Shown here: positions 45,115-56,948 of the stretch, in pieces | Numbering within the stretch: the stretch's first letter is position 1 | Layout: each line of letters starts with the position of its first letter | Origin: Otis tarda | Taxonomy: Eukaryota > Chordata > Aves > Otidiformes > Otididae | Assembly: GCA_026413225.1 (NCBI GenBank) | Contig: CM048556.1 | Span: 22,297,115-22,361,114, forward strand | Direction: 5' to 3' | Length of the DNA: 64,000 nucleotides | Made by a program: the position numbers and the translations under genes | The notes under the pieces: model-generated | The model's database searches: none | The model's input: the letters and a program-made list of their open reading frames with translations, nothing else | Told to the model about the DNA's origin: nothing

Positions 45115-48100
45115 CTGCGAGGAGACAAGAGGGCGGGGAGGGAGGTTACAGGCGTGGGCTACGGGGTGGAAGAGGGGGAAACGTTCCCTTACGGGTGTTG
45201 GCTAGTCAGCCTGGGTTGGAAATGAAGATACCCAAAACTTGGGTACCTTTTGCAGTTGTGTTTTCTTGTCTTTGGGGGACAGAAAATATGCATAATGCTC
45301 AGCTAGGCTCAACTCACCCCACCCCATCCCATCCCATCCCCTTCCTTTCTCAGGGATCCACCACTCCTGAAAATTATCTCCTGGGGGAAAAAACAAGTTT
45401 AGAGCAGTCCCAGTCCCTGGTCTAACGGTTCGTGGGGATGCTACTCATCCAGAATGACGGGGACTTTTTTCGGCTTGGCCCAGGTCCTGTGCTGGCAAAG
45501 GACTCCCCATAGCAGGGCAGCCAGCTGTAGCCTACGTGAAGCTGAGAGGAGAGGCACCCAGCAGGGGAAAAATTTGGTAGGAGAAATACGATCGGTAAGC
45601 GAATGAGGAGGGGAATCCTGGGGGGTGCTGGCAGCCCCAGCGTGTCGCTGATGGGACGTTTGTCTGGGAGCCGGGAGCCGCGAGCTCCAGCCCTCCCTCT
45701 GCCGCTGCTTGCTGGCTGTGTTTGCCAAACCGCTCTCCTCCCGTCCCCTCGTCTCGCAAGCACAGAAGTCCGCTGTGGTGGGGGTGCCTCCGGCTGCACC
45801 GTGCCGGGTCCACGGGAGCTGGTGCCCCTGGGAGCGGTGTCTGGGAAGGGTCACCAGGAGCTCTGGAAGGGTCACCAGGAGCTCTGGAAGGGTCAGCCCT
45901 ACCTGGAAGCAGTTCTTGAATTTCCGGCTGACGAAGTAGAGAGCCACCGGGTTGATGCAGGAGTTGAGGGAGGCCATGTTGATCCCGAAGTAATCCATCA
46001 CTAGGAGGAAACTGAGGCGGGAGGGGAGAGAAGAGGGTGGACGTGTTGGGAGCTCGCGGAGAACTGGTTTCCAGCCTACCGACTGCTTGGCCTGGGAACC
46101 TGCTTCCCCGGAGAGCCAGTGACTGACACCACAGAGGTGAGCACAAAGCCGTCCCTCCTGCCACAGAGCAATTGCCCAACGCTTTTTCTTGCGAGGAGCG
46201 TTTCCCGAGGAAGCCAAAAGCATGAGACCTGCTTTCCCCGGTGACCCTGATGTTCTCAGGCTCAAGCACGTGTAGCAGGGTCTGGCCCCATCTGCATTTT
46301 GGCGTGATGGGTAAGGAGGAGAGGGGAAGACGGGCGCCTGCCAAGTGGCAGAAGGTGCGCGCAGCCCTCGGAGGTGCTGCGGCCCCTTTAGCCCATCAGG
46401 GTATGGTTCTCTGCCCAGGAGACCTCTTTACCCCATAGCTTTATAAAGACATTTCAGAACTGAGTTTCTTCTCTTCTTACAGTCCCCCACACCCTTTCCC
46501 TGCGCCTGTCAGGAGAGCAACACCATCTAGAAAGGAGCTGTTGAAACAAGGTGTTTGGAGGTGCAGTGAGCCCACGGTGCCCCCCCGCCGAAGCCCCTAC
46601 CTGAGCAGTTCACATCTGTTGGGGTCCGTCTGGTCATAGATGGTCTTCTTGAGGATGCGGCTGAGGTGGAGCGGCAGCCAGCAAAGCGCGAAGATGACCA
46701 CCAGGCAGAAGACGGTCTTGGCCACCTCCCGGCGCTGCGAGGAGAAGGGGTAGTCTGGCTGAGCGTCGGGGAGCAGGTGCAGCAAAGCACCTTCTCCGCG
46801 TGCTGAGCAAAGGCCCTTCCAGTAATTTCTGTGATCTGACGTCACCCCTTTTGAGTCCAGAGCACGACCTGCAGGTCCCAGCTCCCGCATCGTGAGGAGG
46901 ACTCTGAGATCCAGGCTGCAGAAAGGGGTAGGGTACCAGCGGCGCGATATGGACCAGACTCCACGCCCCTTCCCACCACTGCTCCTGGTGACCTTCCTGG
47001 GGTGATAACTTCGACTGCGCTCCGTCCCGTTTGGGAAATATCAGGGTTTCCGCCTTCCTGCTTTTCTTACCCGTTTCATGTGGTCGTTCAGAGCAATTCT
47101 CATGCCGTTCCTCTTGCTCAACATCTCGCATGACATGAGGGTGTAGAAGATGCCGGTGCATACCAAGGGGAGGCAGAAATAGAAGCCGAAGAGCCACCAG
47201 TCCTTCACGTCGCGGTAGAACTGCGTGGAAAGGAAAGAGCAACTGGAGACGGGGGAAAAGGGAGGAGGGTGACTGGAGCGTGAACAGACCCGGTCCCTGA
47301 CACCGATGCCGGCCTCTGGCAGACGCTTCTGATGCGTGGAAGTGTGACAGCTCCTGCGCTCAAGTGCACGTGGGGTTATCTTCCCCCAAGGCTGGCGCGC
47401 GTTTAACCTAAGTCAGTAAAGACTGGCTTACGTCTGGCTGCCAGTCCCGTCTAGCGCTCTTGCGCAGAAACGGTTGCAAGGAACTTATTTGGTGGACAGG
47501 GTGGGATGAGTTCTGGCTCTTTGTAAGGGTCTTCGTTCCCTTGCTCACCCTCAGCCGAGCGTGTGTGAAGACTACAGACTGGTTGTGGAGACGGGACAGC
47601 GTAGCAGGTTCTGAAGCTTCCCAAGATGTGTCATGGCCTTCGGACGTGGATGGCAAAGACATGACACAGCTTGAGGACTGGCTGCCTGTTTCCTGGTCCC
47701 ACCTTCAAAACAAGTCTGCCCCATGTCACCACAATGCTGGGTCTTCAATGCTGTTCACCCCGACGGCTAGAAGAAGCCATCTACAGAAGCATCGACTCCT
47801 CTAATCAAGGAGGGAGGACGCCCTGGTTGCCTGTGTCTCCCTCGCACCGCAGCTGGGGTGGGACAGAGTACGTACCGTCATGAAGCTGGATTTCTGTTCG
47901 GAGGCGAGCATGCAGACCCACAGGTGTTGTTCCCAGTAGCTGAGCTCCACCATGTCAAAGGCGATGGCTTCGGGGACTGCAAGCACGATGGCCACTGCCC
48001 AGATCACCATCACCTCCACCGCCTTCCACATGGGGATTCCTATCCCCTGGATCCGGCTCCAGGACGCCACTGCTCGGTACCTGCCCAACGCGTGGGGTCG

Positions 48101-49887
48101 CAACGGGAGCAGATTTGAGAAAGGCAACCGTCAGCAAGGGGCTGAGAAGGTGCAGGTTAGAGTTGTCCCCAACGCTCTTTCCCTTACGCCTTCCTCCTCC
48201 ACCCCTGAACCTTCCCCTTCAGCAGGATGGGAGAGATCAGAAACAGGGGCTTGATGGGTGAATGTGATGGTAGCTGTCCTTGACCACTTGGCCAACGTCT
48301 ACTGGCCACTGGGGAGGTGCCACACTTCCGCACCACCCAAGCAGTTGCAGAAGTTGTTTCTTACCTGTCGATGCTGAGAGCACAAAGGCTGAGGACCGTG
48401 ATGCCCACTGAAGCCTTCTGGATTAAGGGGACCAGCTTGCACACCTGCACGCCGAAGGGCCAGTTCTTGGCCAAGAGCTGGGGAAGAACCGCAGGGTTAA
48501 GAGGCTGCTTCGGGAAAGCGTGTCCGGCTTCCCGTAATAGCGGCTGGTGACCCATGAGGTGTGAGAAGCCCACAAAGAGCGGCTGAAAGCACTCCGAGGT
48601 TACCTCGCCGGGACTATGCGGTGTGCGCTCTCCGGCGTTCGGTGTTGTACTGGGAACCGTCCGTTCCCCCAGGGGCTCGCTGGGAGACGAGCTGTCACGC
48701 AGATGGAAGGGAGGTTCTGAATCCATACCCCGGCTGGGTTTGGGTGGATCTGAACCCCCAGTGCCACAATGGGCTTTGGGTCGCTTTCAGAGGGAAAACG
48801 GGTGTCACTCCCCGAAACAAAATCCAGCCAGGACCGCCTCTCTCAGGTGGCTTTCAAAGCCACGCAGTCTCAAGTCCTTACCGTACCCCGACCCTCTACC
48901 ACACTTCCACTCCCCACAGAACGCATACGCCGTGGCCCCACGCTGGGGCAGGCAGAGGGAATCAGTGGGGACAAGATGTCCCGAAGGCAGCGTCCCTGGA
49001 AAAAGCCCCTGTTTTATAACACGGCCCGCTTCCTTCTTCCTGGGGGAGCCTTCACACTTGGAATAAAGGAGATCTTTACCTGGGGCTGACTGACTGAGCT
49101 GTGCTGGGAGAAGCGTCAGCGGTGCACAAGAACAATGATTTTTGGTCAGCTGAAGCGAACATCGGGTTCAAATGTTGGGAGACCACGAGTGACGCTTTTC
49201 TTGTGATTTTAGGTGGGATGTGAAAGATCGGGAAGGTTGTGTGCGCGCACGTAACAGCCGCAGCTGAGAACACCTCTGGGCTTTTTGTCTGTTGGTGTTT
49301 CTCTCACCCTTTCGAGAGCACCCCCCCTTCTCCCTTGCAAAAACGGGGCCCATGATAAGGAGCAGAGGATAGGGGTCTTCCCCAGGGCACCAAGGCGGGT
49401 GGGAGCGGACGCCGTCCCTGCCCCGCGCGGAGCCTACCTTGTACACGTTGATGGGCAGCGCAATGAGGATGTAGAGGAGGTCTCCGAGCGCCAAGCTGGC
49501 GATGAGGACGTTTGGCCCGTTCCGCATGCACTTGTTCTTGTAAATGATCCTCAGGAGCGTGGAGTTCCCGATGATCCCGACGATGAAGATGGTGCAGGAC
49601 ACGATGGTGTTGATGTACTTGAAGACGTGTCTGATGTCGGCAGGCTTCACGCAGACGGGCAGCAAGGGCGGCTCGGTGCTGGTGCTCCCGGGGAGGCTCT
49701 CGGAGCGGTTGGACGGCTTGGCGTCCTGGAACAGGCTTGGCTGGACCAGACCGTAAGCTTGCTCCTGGCTGAGCACCTCAAAGGGGACTGTGCTCTCCTG
49801 GAGAGCCCGTGGGGTCTGGCCGTCTGCCCCGCAGAAGAGGCAAGTCAGGAAGACGGCTAGAGCGGTGGGAGCCGGCATTCTCGCCAT
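44965..49887 (-). CDS. EDNRB2: Endothelin receptor B subtype 2
   Basis: This class A GPCR binds endothelins, chiefly EDN3, at the plasma membrane. In birds it directs dorsolateral migration of melanoblasts and hence plumage pigment. Seven coding exons in transcript order are 49438-49887, 48365-48477, 47876-48080, 47071-47220, 46601-46734, 45903-46011 and 44965-45114, giving 1311 bp and 436 aa. A signal peptide (about 1-23) is followed by an N-glycosylation site at N60. TM1 is about 92-116, TM2 about 127-147 and the DRY motif D187-Y189. The predicted disulfide is C163-C244. TM6 contains [11 protein letters not shown]7 ends in NPVALY, and the tail starts with a palmitoylation-type cluster C389/C391/C392/C394 and ends NKYSSS. 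Linkage to VAMP7 and the divergent N-terminus identify EDNRB2 rather than EDNRB. C244 and R332, changed in known bird plumage mutants, are intact. Confidence 0.96.
45315..45342. repeat. Short CCCAT microsatellite
   Basis: About five imperfect CCCAT units in EDNRB2 intron 6. Confidence 0.7.
45844..45900. repeat. 21-bp tandem repeat abutting the EDNRB2 exon 6 donor
   Basis: Two exact units of GGAAGGGTCACCAGGAGCTC T (21 bp) plus a partial third. The array ends two bases from the intron's first nucleotide. Confidence 0.92.
45903..46011 (-). CDS. EDNRB2: EDNRB2 coding exon 6: TM7
   Basis: It encodes [20 protein letters not shown] and [16 protein letters not shown]. The donor is GTAGGGC. Confidence 0.96.
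46601..46734 (-). CDS. EDNRB2: EDNRB2 coding exon 5: TM6
   Basis: It encodes [30 protein letters not shown] and [14 protein letters not shown]. The R332 codon is CGC at 46657-46659 (minus). Confidence 0.96.
47071..47220 (-). CDS. EDNRB2: EDNRB2 coding exon 4: TM5 and intracellular loop 3
   Basis: It encodes [30 protein letters not shown] and [12 protein letters not shown]. The acceptor is CACGCAG and the donor GTAAGAA. Confidence 0.96.
47876..48080 (-). CDS. EDNRB2: EDNRB2 coding exon 3: TM4 and extracellular loop 2
   Basis: It encodes [34 protein letters not shown] and [17 protein letters not shown]244 is TGC at 47912-47914 (minus). Confidence 0.96.
48365..48477 (-). CDS. EDNRB2: EDNRB2 coding exon 2: TM3
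   Basis: It encodes [20 protein letters not shown] and [17 protein letters not shown]. The split Arg of the DRY motif falls at the donor. Confidence 0.96.
48478..49437 (-). other. EDNRB2: EDNRB2 intron 1 (coding)
   Basis: About 0.96 kb between the TM2 and TM3 exons. No repeat or RNA is recognised. The other EDNRB2 introns are also short, 0.3-0.9 kb. Confidence 0.7.
49438..49887 (-). CDS. EDNRB2: EDNRB2 coding exon 1: signal peptide, N-tail, TM1-TM2
   Basis: The ATG at 49887-49885 gives [20 protein letters not shown], a convincing signal peptide. It continues through [20 protein letters not shown] to LPINVYK. A second Met is at residue 4. The frame stays open upstream, but an acceptor 78 nt before the ATG makes that stretch intron. 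Confidence 0.95.
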
Positions 49888-49965
49888 GGAGGAGCGGGCG
49901 GCGAGGCCGGGCGCAGGAGCCGTTGCGGTGCTCGTGGGGCGTCCTCGCTCGGATCTTGGCTGAAT
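49888..49965 (-). other. EDNRB2: EDNRB2 5'UTR, 3' part
   Basis: It begins at a strong acceptor on the minus strand: a long pyrimidine tract, then CCACCTGCAG|ATTCAG. Confidence 0.7.
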
Positions 49966-52900
49966 CTGCAGGTGGAGAAAGGGACAAAGGAGAGGACTCA
50001 GCAGGGGAAGGAGGGACGGGACAAGACTGAAGGAAAGCGATCGCTGGAGAAAGCCCGTCATCACAGCGGTCAGCAATACGCCGGCTTGGATCCCACCCGG
50101 CCACAGCAGCTCACCGCCGCGGGTCAGCAGGCCTTGCTGCTAAAATTAAACACAAACTCAAACTGAAGGGGAAACAAGCGTCTCCTGTGCCCCTTGCGCA
50201 GAAGTTCAGCGAATGAGGGCAGCTGCCCCTTCTCAAATGGGAGTGTTGATCGGTTTCTGCCCCTCTGGCAGATTTGCCCAGCAAACCCGACTTTTCTGCC
50301 CAGCGCGGCCGTTTGTGCCCACCCCGCGCTCCCCGTGTGGTTTGGGACCGCCCGAAGCGGCGGCTCTGGGCACGCGCCCTCTCGACACCGCGCGTCTGGG
50401 CCGTTCCGCGAGCACCAGCTCGGGATCCGCGCGACCCGCGGGCCTTTTCTTCCAGCTCGCGTGGCGGGAAGAGCGGAGCCGCGCCAACGCCCCTCTGCTC
50501 AGGAGATCCCACAGGCTGCCGCGCGCCGGCTTTCAGCGCACGGCGAAAAGACTCGGCGCAAGGCTGGGAACCGTGACGGGAAAACGCTCCGAGGGCTTTT
50601 CCAGAAACACCGCTTCGATACCTGACATCCTATTCCGATTTATGTGCGAGCAGCGCAGCCCCTCGTTCCCCATCCTTACGCTCGTTAGTTGAACCGCTTC
50701 CTTTCCAAATCTGCCGTGCCCGTCCGACGCAGCTCTCGGGGACGTAAACCTCCCTGTGCCGTTCGCAGCTTTGGCTGCCGAGCGCAGCGGAAGGCCCCCT
50801 CAAGCTCACCAGAGCTGGAGCGTCGCCGGAGCTGGGTCCTGCTTTGCAGATCCCAGACGCCGCTTGCCGGCAGGACGGGCTGAGCCGCGGCTCCGCAGCC
50901 GGGTGAGCAAGCCCGGGGTGCCGGCGGCGCCGCCCTGGCAGGACGTGGATTTGGGGACAGCGGCTTCTGAACGGTCCGGGTAGGGTCCGCCAGCGGGAAG
51001 CGAGCGCAGGCGGAGTGGGGATCTGAGCCGGAGCAGCTCTCTCCCAACAAACCGGCCCGGCCAGCGCTGCCGCCGTCTCCGATTCACCCGGCTGCTCTTG
51101 CCGGGAAACCTACATCAGGCGCAGCCCTTCCCGACCCTCTCACGTCCTTCGCTCCTGTCCCTAGCAAACCGCAAACAAGCCATCTTCGCGGGAAGCCTAA
51201 AATTTATTCCCAGTTTACGGGCACTGAGATAACCAAACCCCGGCACTCCCAGTTTAGACCCGTGAACTAGAGAGTTCAGTTTCCAGGTCTGTTAAAGCAA
51301 CCGCGTTTCCTTTTCTGCTTTGACTCTCTGTAACGGCGCCTTCGGTATGGCTTCACCACGGCAGAGTCAAACACCCCATCGCTTTCCAGCTCGCTGTAAC
51401 CCTGCTGCTGTCCGCTGCAATATTCCTGCCCGGAGTCAGCAACCCTGGCTGCTCCCTGTGCCTTCTCCCTGCGCAGCCTCGCGCGGCTTTGCAGACTTTC
51501 CTTGCGGATAAGCCGCGGCGGCGTGAGCCAGAGCAGGCACTATGAGGTTATCTGCCTGCCTTTGGCTGGAAAAAAAATTTAAAAGCAGTTTTCAAAGACT
51601 TGAGGAGGATTTAGGGAACAGTCTCCGTACGACAGCTGGGAAACAACCGGTACCTGGCCCGCACGCGCCCTGCCCTTGGAGGTCCGTGGGCATCCCGTCG
51701 CTGAGGGATACCTGCAGGTGTTTGGTCTGAAAACCGGGGAAACCCCCAGCCAGACTGTCCCTCCTGCGCGGGCAGAGCCGATGTCCTGGGGAGGGGACAG
51801 TGGCTTGTCGCCTTGGATATCCAGCAAAAAATCCTGTGGGAAGGCGCTACGCTGTGTGCCAGAATGGCTGGTGGTTAAGGAGCCTGGAGAAGGAGCCTTC
51901 TTCCACCAAAGACCCTTTGGAGGTGCCCTCCTCTCCACCCCCCCGTGCCCACAGGACCGGGGCTCGCAGGAGAGGGCAGACCCGGCTCAGAATTCCCGCC
52001 CGGCATCCTCGAGGGGCTTTGGCTGGCACGGACAAACGTCCGCCGCTCGGGGCTGTCCGGGGGCTTGGAGGAAGACGGCGGCTCCCCGGGTCAGCCCGAG
52101 GAGGGGTACCGGAGCGTCCCGGGAAAGCTGTGTCCTGTGCCCTCCGCGGCAGCGGGATGCGCCCGGCCGCTCTCCCCGAGCCCGGGGCGGCCGCTCGGCC
52201 CCTGGGTGTTTGGCAGAGGAGCTCATGTGAGCGAGCATCACAGGACACGGCTCGTCCTGCCCGTCCCCTCCACCGCGCAGCTGCCAGGCACTGAAGGAAA
52301 AAAAAAACCCACTTCTCCCCCATCTTGCCTTAAAATCCAGCAGTTTGGTAAAAGAGAAGCATTGTCTTCTCCCGTTCAGCAGCCCATTTACTTCCTGCCC
52401 TCCGCGCCGCCTCTCACGTCTCGGAGCGCTTGGAAGCATGACCCTTTCTCACTTGGGGGGAAACTGAGGCACGGGGGCGCCAAGAGTCCCGCAGACGTGA
52501 TGCCAAAGCCAGCGTCGCTCAACCCAAAATCCTCTGAGCTTGGCTGGTGCTGCTGATCAGCTGGGCAATGGTGCCGTCCCCATCCCACCTGCCTGCCCGG
52601 GGCTCTTCTGTTAAAAACCGGCTTCGCGGCGTGGGCTTGGGACTCCCCTTGCCCAGGAGACCCCACCGCATCCCCGGCAGCGTCCTCGGCTCGAGCCCAG
52701 GTCCGCCGTGGCAGCGCGGTGCCCGCTGTCCTGCCCGGAGCAGCTCTCCGTGCGCTCTCCCGCCGGACTCGCCTCCCCAAACGCAAACCAGAGCTTTTCT
52801 GCGGATTAAACCCCGCGGGTCGGGGAAAGGGGAGGGATAACGCCGCATCCCCAGCTGCTTCCCTGGCCCAAACCCAGCCTGGCCCCTTCCCCTCGGAGCT

Positions 52901-53018
52901 GTGCCGGATCTCTTCTCGCACACCCTCTCCCTGCCCGTCTCGCTCAGGCACCCCGCTCCCTTCACCGCCTCCCCCGGAGCGGGGAGACCGAAGGAAAAAA
53001 CGTGCAGAAAACTCTCAC
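49966..53018 (-). other. EDNRB2: EDNRB2 5'UTR intron (predicted), GC-rich
   Basis: About 3 kb of CpG-rich sequence, densest at 50.2-51.1 and 51.9-53.0 kb. It could hide an alternative first exon. The long open frames on both strands look compositional. Confidence 0.5.
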
Positions 53019-53237
53019 CCTGAAGCAAGAAATCACTCTGTTTGCAAATTAGCGCACGGACCAGCGCAGCTTTTCATTGGCGCTAAGTTGCCTTCCTCGT
53101 CACCATCACCTTCGGATGCTCCTGGGATCAGCTGCTTCCCCGCTCCGGGCCGGGCATGTCCCGGGAGAGCTGGAGCGTCGATCCCGGGCTTTGCGTTGAT
53201 GCTGAGGGATGTCCGGTCCCTCCGGTCACTCGCTGAG
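53019..53237 (-). other. EDNRB2: Predicted EDNRB2 leader exon with three upstream ORFs
   Basis: It is bounded by a TATA-predicted start and a donor TTCAGG|GTGAGAG. It holds three short upstream ORFs on the minus strand: 53157-53128 (9 aa), 53106-53083 (7 aa) and 53077-53033 (14 aa). Confidence 0.5.
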
Positions 53238-53261
53238 GTCTCGCCGAGACGGAGCGGTGGG

Positions 53262-53312
53262 TTATATAGAAAATCGCCGGGCTCCCCCGGGGCGCGGCCC
53301 CCGTGACCAATA
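53262..53312 (-). promoter_or_regulatory. EDNRB2: Predicted EDNRB2 promoter: TATA and inverted CCAAT
   Basis: TATATAA reads on the minus strand at 53262-53268. An inverted CCAAT box lies at 53308-53312, about 45 bp further upstream, in a CpG-rich setting. Confidence 0.6.
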
Positions 53313-54422
53313 GGCGACGTGCGGGACGGGGGATGGAGGAGGGCGAAGCAGGAGACACGCAGGACGGGGCTGGGAAGGGGAGGAAAATAGTAAACAAATA
53401 AAGCTGGAGGGGGAAGGAGGGAGCCGGGGGAAGGCGGCCGGCCGCAGAGCAGCGCGTCTGCTCGGCGCGGTGTCGTGATGGGCGGGATGGGAAGAAGTTC
53501 CAGCGCCCAGCCCGCTCCCTGGACGGGGTCCTGGCTCAAAGGCTCCCCTCTGCTCTCCACCCGCCCGTGGACGGGAGCTCACGGGCAGTCTCCTCCTGCC
53601 TTTCCCCAAACCGTAGGAACCCGCAGACAACGCGTGCCGCTGCGCGGCCAGGCTCGTTCCCCGCGGACAAAGCCTCTCCCAGCCTCCTTGGCTCACCTGC
53701 TTGGAGAGGGAAGGTTCCTTCCTCACCACGCTGTGAACCAGGCTGCTCTCAGGAATGGGGGATTTATTTGGCGTGTGGCAGGCTGTTTATTAAAAAAAAA
53801 TGCCAAATTCACCTTGCTCTTGGGTCCTCGATGGCTCAGAAACACGTTGGCGTGGGGCAGCTGTACCAAGGCACCTTCACCTTGGTGCAGGAATCGCTTT
53901 GCCCTTTTAGCCCCGAAACAAGGACAGGAAATTTCTGCGCCCAGAAATAACCCTGGCAAGCACTCACCGATGGGAGCAGAAACCAGCAGGAACCTGGGTT
54001 TGGTCTGTCACATTACTCATGGGACAGGGACAAGTTTGTTGCTCTCCAGGGAGAAGATGCAGCCAGGCTGTGATAACGTCTGCGTGCGGCGGCCGCTTCC
54101 TGCCCTGTCAGCAGAAGGATTAGGGGGTTAGATGTCAGGATCCAGAGAGTTCACAAAATCGATGCTAATTCCTAAAGTCTCCCTGCAGAGACGCCTCAGA
54201 TCCGCTCAGTCCCCCCGTGCTGCGCCAAGCACCGAGGACGGCTCCTGACTTGACCACAACGTCAACAACCCACCTCACAGCAGAAGGTGGGGATCCCATC
54301 CAACCTGTGAGAGGAAGTTTTTCGGAGGTGCCTTGGAGGCACAGACAAAAGAAATCCTCATTGATGTGGAATGTGCAAGCAAATCTCTTCTGTTGGCACT
54401 GAGACACCTTGTGTTGGTCTTG

Positions 54423-54612
54423 ATAGAATCATAGAACCGTGGAATGGTTAGGACTGGAAGGGACCCTTCAAGCCCACCCAGTCCAACCCCCTGCACGGCG
54501 CAGGGACATCTCCAACCAGATCAGGTTGCTCAGAGCCCCGGCCAACCTGGCCTGGAAAGTTTTCAGGGATGGGGCATCCACCGCGTCTCTGGGCAACCAG
54601 TGCTCCACTGGA
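54423..54612 (-). mobile_element. Truncated CR1 LINE, 3' end fragment
   Basis: The left edge ATAGAATCATAGAACCGTGG is the CR1 terminal octamer array. The body then runs only to TCTGGGCAACCAGTGCTCCA. It is the shortest of the four copies and on the minus strand. Confidence 0.93.
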
Positions 54613-56231
54613 TGTGGATCTCAGTCTTTAGACCAGGTAAAGTGAGGAGACAGACGAGATTTATCAATTCTCCTTCAGGAACTGCGAAAAGAACACAATA
54701 ACTTAGTGCTGAGGCATGGGTAGAAATAAATCTATAAGGAACAGCTCTTGAAGTTAATAGAGGACTTCTAATTTCAAGAGGTGACGAAGGCCAGGCTGTG
54801 ACAATTGAGACAACTCTCGGCAGGGAAACCTTTCTAGCGTCGCTGTCGGCATTTGCCAGGCAGCATCATAAAAGGAATGCTGCGTTTGCCTCGGTTTGTA
54901 GTTGACTCCAACACACTCAAATTGGCGGCCATCCTTTTCCAGCCCTTTTCGTGGGGATCATGGGTGAATTTGTGCGGGATCTCTGCTACTTATGGGAGAA
55001 CCTGAGAAGTTCACAATAAAATATTGCTATATGTATATCCTGTTACAGCCTTTTTTTTTTCTGAGTGGATCCAGACAGGAGAATGGGTTAAACTCCCTCT
55101 CCTCTTGAGATTTAGCAAAAGAGGCCAATGAGAACTTGACCAGCCTAGCTTTTCTCAGCGAAGGTTTGTAAATAGGGTAGAGACAATCTATATTTGTTGT
55201 TTGGGAACATTTTTCTTCTTTGTGTGAAAGCAGATTATCTCTTTCTCCACCGAAACATTTCCACAATGCCTTGGAGGTTTGGTGAATCAGAGCTGTGGAT
55301 AATCCGTAGAAAAGTTGTGTCTTTTTTTACTGCATACCCTTGTTTGTTGGAGACGACTCCTCACTCAGAAAAGCAGAGAACAAAACCTCCTTTCAGACTC
55401 CTCTCTCTTCATCCCATTAAGCATCCCGAATTGGAGGGTCCCTCTTGGGGATCCGTCACCCTCCCCTCTCCCTGCGGCCTCTCGAGCCTCGGCCCACGCC
55501 TGCTCTGCAGACAGCGGTGGGACAGCGCGCGGAGAGCCGTGTCCCCAGCAGCGTGTGGCCCAGCCAGCTCAGCTGCCAGAAGCAGCGCCGGTGATGGGCA
55601 GGTGCTGCGGGATCGGGTTTTGTTTTTAAGTTGAATGTTTTATTTGTAAGTCACCTCATTCATTTTTTTGGGGGGGGAAGAAGGCTGCTTATGGAATTGG
55701 CTGGAGGATCCCGTTCCTCACTTTCTTTGCTGGCATTGCCATGTAGTGATTACACCCCTTTTGCTTTCGTTTCTCCAGCTTCAGTCTTCCCTGCCCATCT
55801 CGTCTCAGTGCGTGGCAGACCACATGAGGGTGGAAACGTCGGGTAAAGCCGGGTGCTGCTCTGGGCTGGATGGGTGCAGCCCACCCCGGCCTTGCTTTAG
55901 GGACAGCCAGCTGGTACCTGCATGTTTTGGTCAGGAACACTCATAGATGTCTCCAGCTTGCAAGCGTGTGTCCCAAAGTTAACTCCAGCCCTCGGTGAGG
56001 CACTGCTACGACCTGGTGGATGCCCGTGACATGGAACCTGGACCTTCGGTCCGGGCTAGGGTAGGAGCGAACAGGATCATTACCGGCTGATGTCTCTGAA
56101 GGGCATCAGGAGGTGACCTCCTGTCACTCCCAAAGTAAGCCTGCCCCCTGCACTCTCCCCAGACAGATCAGGAAACACGCACCTCAACTGGCACGTCTCC
56201 GCCGAGGGCAGAAGTCAAGGCCTATCCGCCG

Positions 56232-56948
56232 ATGCCACCTTTAACCCTTAACCCAGGGCTTTTCCCTGCCTCTCTTCCCAGAGCACGTGTGTCGGCACGG
56301 CCCCTCTCCTCCCGACCCCACTGGGGAGGGATGCTGCACTCCTATTCTGGGACAGTCATGTTTCGGCATGTGACAGGGGATGAATGGGCCTTTCTGTTCT
56401 GCCGGAGACAAAGAGCGGCTCCAGCCCCCTTCAGAGACCCCCGGGAAAACAGAAATCTTCTTGTACAGTCAACTAGCGGCCTTGAGATACAACTCAGTGT
56501 CAAGGCTGATGTTAAGGGTCGCTGCAATGATCAGCACGAAGAAACTACTTCTGAGTTCCGCCACGCTACCAGCCAGCAACGCAGCATCGTGCAGGCAAAC
56601 AACGTCTTCGTGGGACACGTTTTCACAGACCGCCCTTCCTTTCTAAAGATGACAGGTCAAATACAATTAATTTGGCTCTCTGCTGCCATTCGTGCTTACG
56701 TGGTTTCCATGCAAGCAGAACGGAAGGCGGCTTGGCGCAACTGGCTGGTCCTGCGCAAGGCAAGCTCAGAGGACCATAGCTCGGAAAAACACCGACCCCT
56801 CATTGATATATTAGATGGGGGACTGACACTTTGTCTTCACACTACTTTTAAACCTGGTCGATTGATTTGCAGCTTGGAGCTAAGACTTTGTTTGGAAATC
56901 AGACGTTCTCCAAGTCCTGGAGAGAGCATCTGGATGAGATCCTGCTGA
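56232..56948 (+). other. Long open stretch of unknown nature upstream of EDNRB2
   Basis: A 717-bp frame encodes 238 residues with no motif I recognise, no signal peptide and no splice context. It contains sequence that looks regulatory, such as TGACAGGTCA and CAATTAATTT at about 56,650-56,675. I favour conserved non-coding DNA or chance over a gene. Confidence 0.3.

Noticed and set aside
45441-46344. Open frames of about 270 residues on the minus strand
   Set aside because: They read through EDNRB2 exon 6 and its flanking introns; the real coding part is only 45903-46011 between good splice sites.
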